The notes beneath the pieces are model-generated. The model saw only the letters and a program-made list of their open reading frames with translations, was not told where the DNA came from and did no database searches. A DNA stretch of 64,000 bases from Actinomycetota bacterium (GTDB lineage Bacteria; Actinomycetota; Thermoleophilia; Solirubrobacterales; JACPNS01), in the NCBI GenBank assembly GCA_016213645.1, contig JACQZY010000014.1, positions 1-64,000 on the forward strand, read 5' to 3'. This document shows, one piece after another, positions 61,867-64,000 of the stretch. Position 1 is the stretch's first letter. Each line of letters starts with the position of its first letter. The position numbers and the translations under genes are program-made.

Positions 61867-63111
61867 ATGGGCTCACGCGTCTTCATTTCCAGGCTTCCCA
61901 AGGTCGCGACCAGCGGCCTTCTCGTCGTTCTTTCGATTCTGCTTTTAGCGCTGGCGGTCGCCGGCGATGCGGATGGCAAAAAGGCGAAGAAAAGCGCTTC
62001 GGCAACGAGCAAAGTTCCGTCCGTGACACGAGTGGATCCGATGGCCGCGGTGCCCGGAGAAACGCTCACGGTGTCTGGGCGAAACTTCGTCACCGGCAAA
62101 AACAAAATGCGGGTAATGCTTCAGCGCGACGGCAGCAAACGGCGCTTCACCGTGCTTGCAACGGCCAAGACTACGAAGTCGTTGACGTTCACTGTGCCCA
62201 ATGTCACGACGGACCTGCCCACCACTTTTACCCCGGGTGCAAACGGTATCCAGATCGTGCCCGTACCCACGGCGTACAAGATCCGTTTGATCAGCAAATT
62301 TGGAATTGGACCGCAGACCAAGCTCGGCAAATCGCCAACGCTCAGTCCGGCTTCGTCCGGCAGTTCGGACACCACTGGTGCGGGCGACTGTGATGCCGAC
62401 GGCGTTGCGAACGCCAGTGACACCGATGACGACAACGATCTATTGGCCGACAGCGAGGAATTCACGATCGGCACCGATCCTTGCGCGGTCGACACTGACG
62501 CCGATGGCGCGAGTGACTACTTCGAGTATCGCGTCGGCTATGAGTACAACGGTGGTCCTGTGCTGGTGTACCCGGCGCGTTCACCGTATCCGAATCCTTT
62601 GAAACCTGACGCGCTACAGGACTACGACGGCGACGGTCTACAGCTGTTTGAGGAATATGATCTCTGGCGCATGACCGGACGTATGGACCGCTTCTATAGT
62701 GACGCCAATCAGGACTCGGATGCCGACGGTGTCACGGACGACGAGGAGGATGAGGACGGCGACCTGCTGATGAATTACGTCGAACTTCGCCTATTTATCC
62801 CGCCCGGCCCGCATCTGAGTGACGTACTTACAGACACCGACGGTGACGGTCTTTGCGACGGGCTTGACGACCAGGACCATGACGGACCGCCGGTCGCAGT
62901 CGCAAACGCGGACTGCAGCACAACAATCCCCATTCTGCCCAACGGGAATGACGGGACCCCGCCGATCGACGGCGACGACAATATCTACAGCAACTGGTAC
63001 GAGTGGTATTACTCCGTGACCAGCGACGAATGGTTTAAGCCCTGCAAGCCGTCGCCATACCCGATCAGCCCGATGTGCCCGCACGTTGGGCCGCACGACG
63101 GACTTCCGTAA
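61867..63111 (+). CDS. Secreted TIG-domain and thrombospondin type-3 repeat protein
   Basis: 414 residues with AAAAGGAA before ATG 61867. Signal segment about 17-38. An IPT/TIG Ig-like domain (about 48-140, VPSVTRVDPMAAVPGETLTV) is followed by many calcium-type Asp repeats: DCDADGVANASDTDDDND, DTDADGASDYFEY, DYDGDGLQLFEEY, DSDADGVTDDEEDEDGD, DTDGDGLCDGLDDQDHDG. The C-terminus has three cysteines. It lies between cpaB-like and cpaF-like genes, so it may be an adhesive tip or a surface partner of the pilus, though the 130-base spacing suggests its own promoter. Confidence 0.78.
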   Translation: MGSRVFISRLPKVATSGLLVVLSILLLALAVAGDADGKKAKKSASATSKVPSVTRVDPMAAVPGETLTVSGRNFVTGKNKMRVMLQRDGSKRRFTVLATAKTTKSLTFTVPNVTTDLPTTFTPGANGIQIVPVPTAYKIRLISKFGIGPQTKLGKSPTLSPASSGSSDTTGAGDCDADGVANASDTDDDNDLLADSEEFTIGTDPCAVDTDADGASDYFEYRVGYEYNGGPVLVYPARSPYPNPLKPDALQDYDGDGLQLFEEYDLWRMTGRMDRFYSDANQDSDADGVTDDEEDEDGDLLMNYVELRLFIPPGPHLSDVLTDTDGDGLCDGLDDQDHDGPPVAVANADCSTTIPILPNGNDGTPPIDGDDNIYSNWYEWYYSVTSDEWFKPCKPSPYPISPMCPHVGPHDGLP

Positions 63112-63161
63112 AATTTTCGTTACAGGGGGTAGCTGGGGCACGCTTCGATCATTAAAGAAGT

Positions 63162-64000
63162 GTGTCCCTTTCTATTTTCCCGAACGATCGCGGCCGTGCG
63201 CCGGTCTCGCTTGACGAATACGCGGTCCAGCTACGTGAGCGCGCGATCGAGCAGGCGCGCGTTGGCGATCTGCGGCTGGAGGATGGTGACGCGTCGCTGC
63301 GACGGCACGTACGTGAGCTGGTCGCCGGCGAGGCGCCCGCTCTATCGGTGGAGCTGCGGGACGAGCTGGTCGACCGCGTCGTCACGGCGGCCGTGGGGTT
63401 CGGGCCGCTCGAAGAACTCTTCGCCGACCGCGCCGTCGACGAAATCATGGTCAACGGGCCGGACTCGGTCTGGGTTGAGCGCGACGGCGTGCTTGCGCCT
63501 ACCGGCGTGAAGTTCGCGTCGGCGACGGAGCTTGGCAATGTGATTGAGCGGATGATCGGCCCGCTGGGCCGGCGTGTCGACGAAGCTTCGCCGATCTGCG
63601 ACGCGCGGCTGCCGGACGGGTCTCGGGTGAATGTTGTGATTCCGCCGCTTTCGCTGGGCGGGCCGGTGCTGACGATTCGCCGCTTTCGCCATGACCGGCT
63701 CGGCTGCGATGCGCTGGTAGCCAATGGCACGATGAGCGAGCGCATGCTCGGTCTGCTGGCGGCATGCGTACGGCAGAGGAGATCACTGCTTGTCAGCGGC
63801 GGCACGGGTTCGGGCAAGACGACCACGCTGAACGCGCTGTCGTCATTTATCCCGGCGGGCGAAAGAATCGTGACGATCGAGGACGCGGCCGAATTGCGGC
63901 TGCGTCAGGGACACGTCGTGCGGCTGGAGGCGCGCCCGGCGAACGTTGAGGGCAGGGGCGAGGTGACGATCCGTGCGCTCGTGCGGACCGCCCTGCGGAT
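63162..64000 (+). CDS. cpaF: Tad/Flp pilus assembly ATPase CpaF (incomplete at window edge)
   Basis: At least 279 residues from GTG 63162; the gene runs off the right edge. N-terminal helical region ([20 protein letters not shown]), then the family core: [52 protein letters not shown], Walker [19 protein letters not shown] and the following [20 protein letters not shown]. CpaF/TadA powers assembly of the type IVc pilus from the cytoplasm as a hexamer. The start has only a weak RBS (AAAGAAG), but an in-frame stop at 63153 leaves no earlier choice. Confidence 0.93.
   Translation, partial: MSLSIFPNDRGRAPVSLDEYAVQLRERAIEQARVGDLRLEDGDASLRRHVRELVAGEAPALSVELRDELVDRVVTAAVGFGPLEELFADRAVDEIMVNGPDSVWVERDGVLAPTGVKFASATELGNVIERMIGPLGRRVDEASPICDARLPDGSRVNVVIPPLSLGGPVLTIRRFRHDRLGCDALVANGTMSERMLGLLAACVRQRRSLLVSGGTGSGKTTTLNALSSFIPAGERIVTIEDAAELRLRQGHVVRLEARPANVEGRGEVTIRALVRTALR

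Overview
The window is a GC-rich bacterial chromosome segment with many GTG starts and many 1-13 base gene overlaps. Its gene content points to an actinobacterium, most likely of the Thermoleophilia/Solirubrobacterales type. The evidence is a GlnA4-like/ALDH/SDR/amidotransferase set like that of mycobacteria, a c-di-AMP riboswitch in front of an NlpC/P60 hydrolase, a Rho-type N-terminal domain followed by an Arg/Gly-rich stretch, and a Tad pilus locus. The assignment is by content only; no rRNA or tRNA gene was recognised.

Layout. Bases 1-5900 are accessory in character and visibly less GC-rich: a short direct repeat, a possibly frameshifted gene, a beta-propeller protein, a TacA/TacT-like toxin-antitoxin pair with a palindromic operator, and hypothetical proteins. 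Bases 6.1-13.9 kb hold a PH-like membrane protein, secreted proteins, a CASTOR/POLLUX-type channel and a DUF11-repeat surface protein. Bases 13.9-18.3 kb (minus strand) form an overlapping operon: GntR regulator, Gluconate-2-dehydrogenase-subunit-3-like protein, GMC oxidoreductase, small protein, CrtC/AttH-like lipocalin protein. An FtsX/MacB-type ABC exporter and a secreted beta-helix protein follow. Bases 24.2-34.9 kb are a nitrogen block: GlnA4-like glutamine synthetase homologue, glutamate synthase gltB-gltD, then aldehyde dehydrogenase, SDR and gamma-glutamyl hydrolase, which together look like a gamma-glutamylated amine degradation route.

At 35.0 kb a ydaO/yuaA (c-di-AMP) riboswitch precedes a coiled-coil NlpC/P60 hydrolase. 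At 36.5 kb a cobalamin riboswitch precedes a five-gene operon of two secreted DUF4430 (transcobalamin-like) proteins and a full ECF transporter (T, fused A-A, S). A 725-base gap with promoter-like and terminator-like signals leads to a sigma-70 factor. Its stop codon lies in the loop of the first of four perfect 34-base tandem repeats, each a hairpin with a GTAA loop. A dual-GGDEF membrane protein, an SDR, GlpD and a secreted toroid/GH88 pair follow.

Bases 52.0-55.5 kb carry a compact set: small hypothetical protein, calcineurin-like phosphoesterase, cyclic 2,3-diphosphoglycerate synthetase homologue and 2-phosphoglycerate kinase. This is a complete predicted route from 2-phosphoglycerate to cyclic 2,3-diphosphoglycerate, a metabolite known from thermophilic methanogens. 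Next is a Rho-like protein whose Walker A lysine is gone. After a GT2 glycosyltransferase, the window ends in a Tad/Flp pilus locus (DUF192, response regulator, histidine kinase, CpaB-like, TIG/TSP3 surface protein, CpaF running off the edge).

The strongest candidates for undescribed biology are the bacterial cDPG operon, the degenerate Rho paralogue beside it, and the hairpin array at the sigma-factor stop codon.
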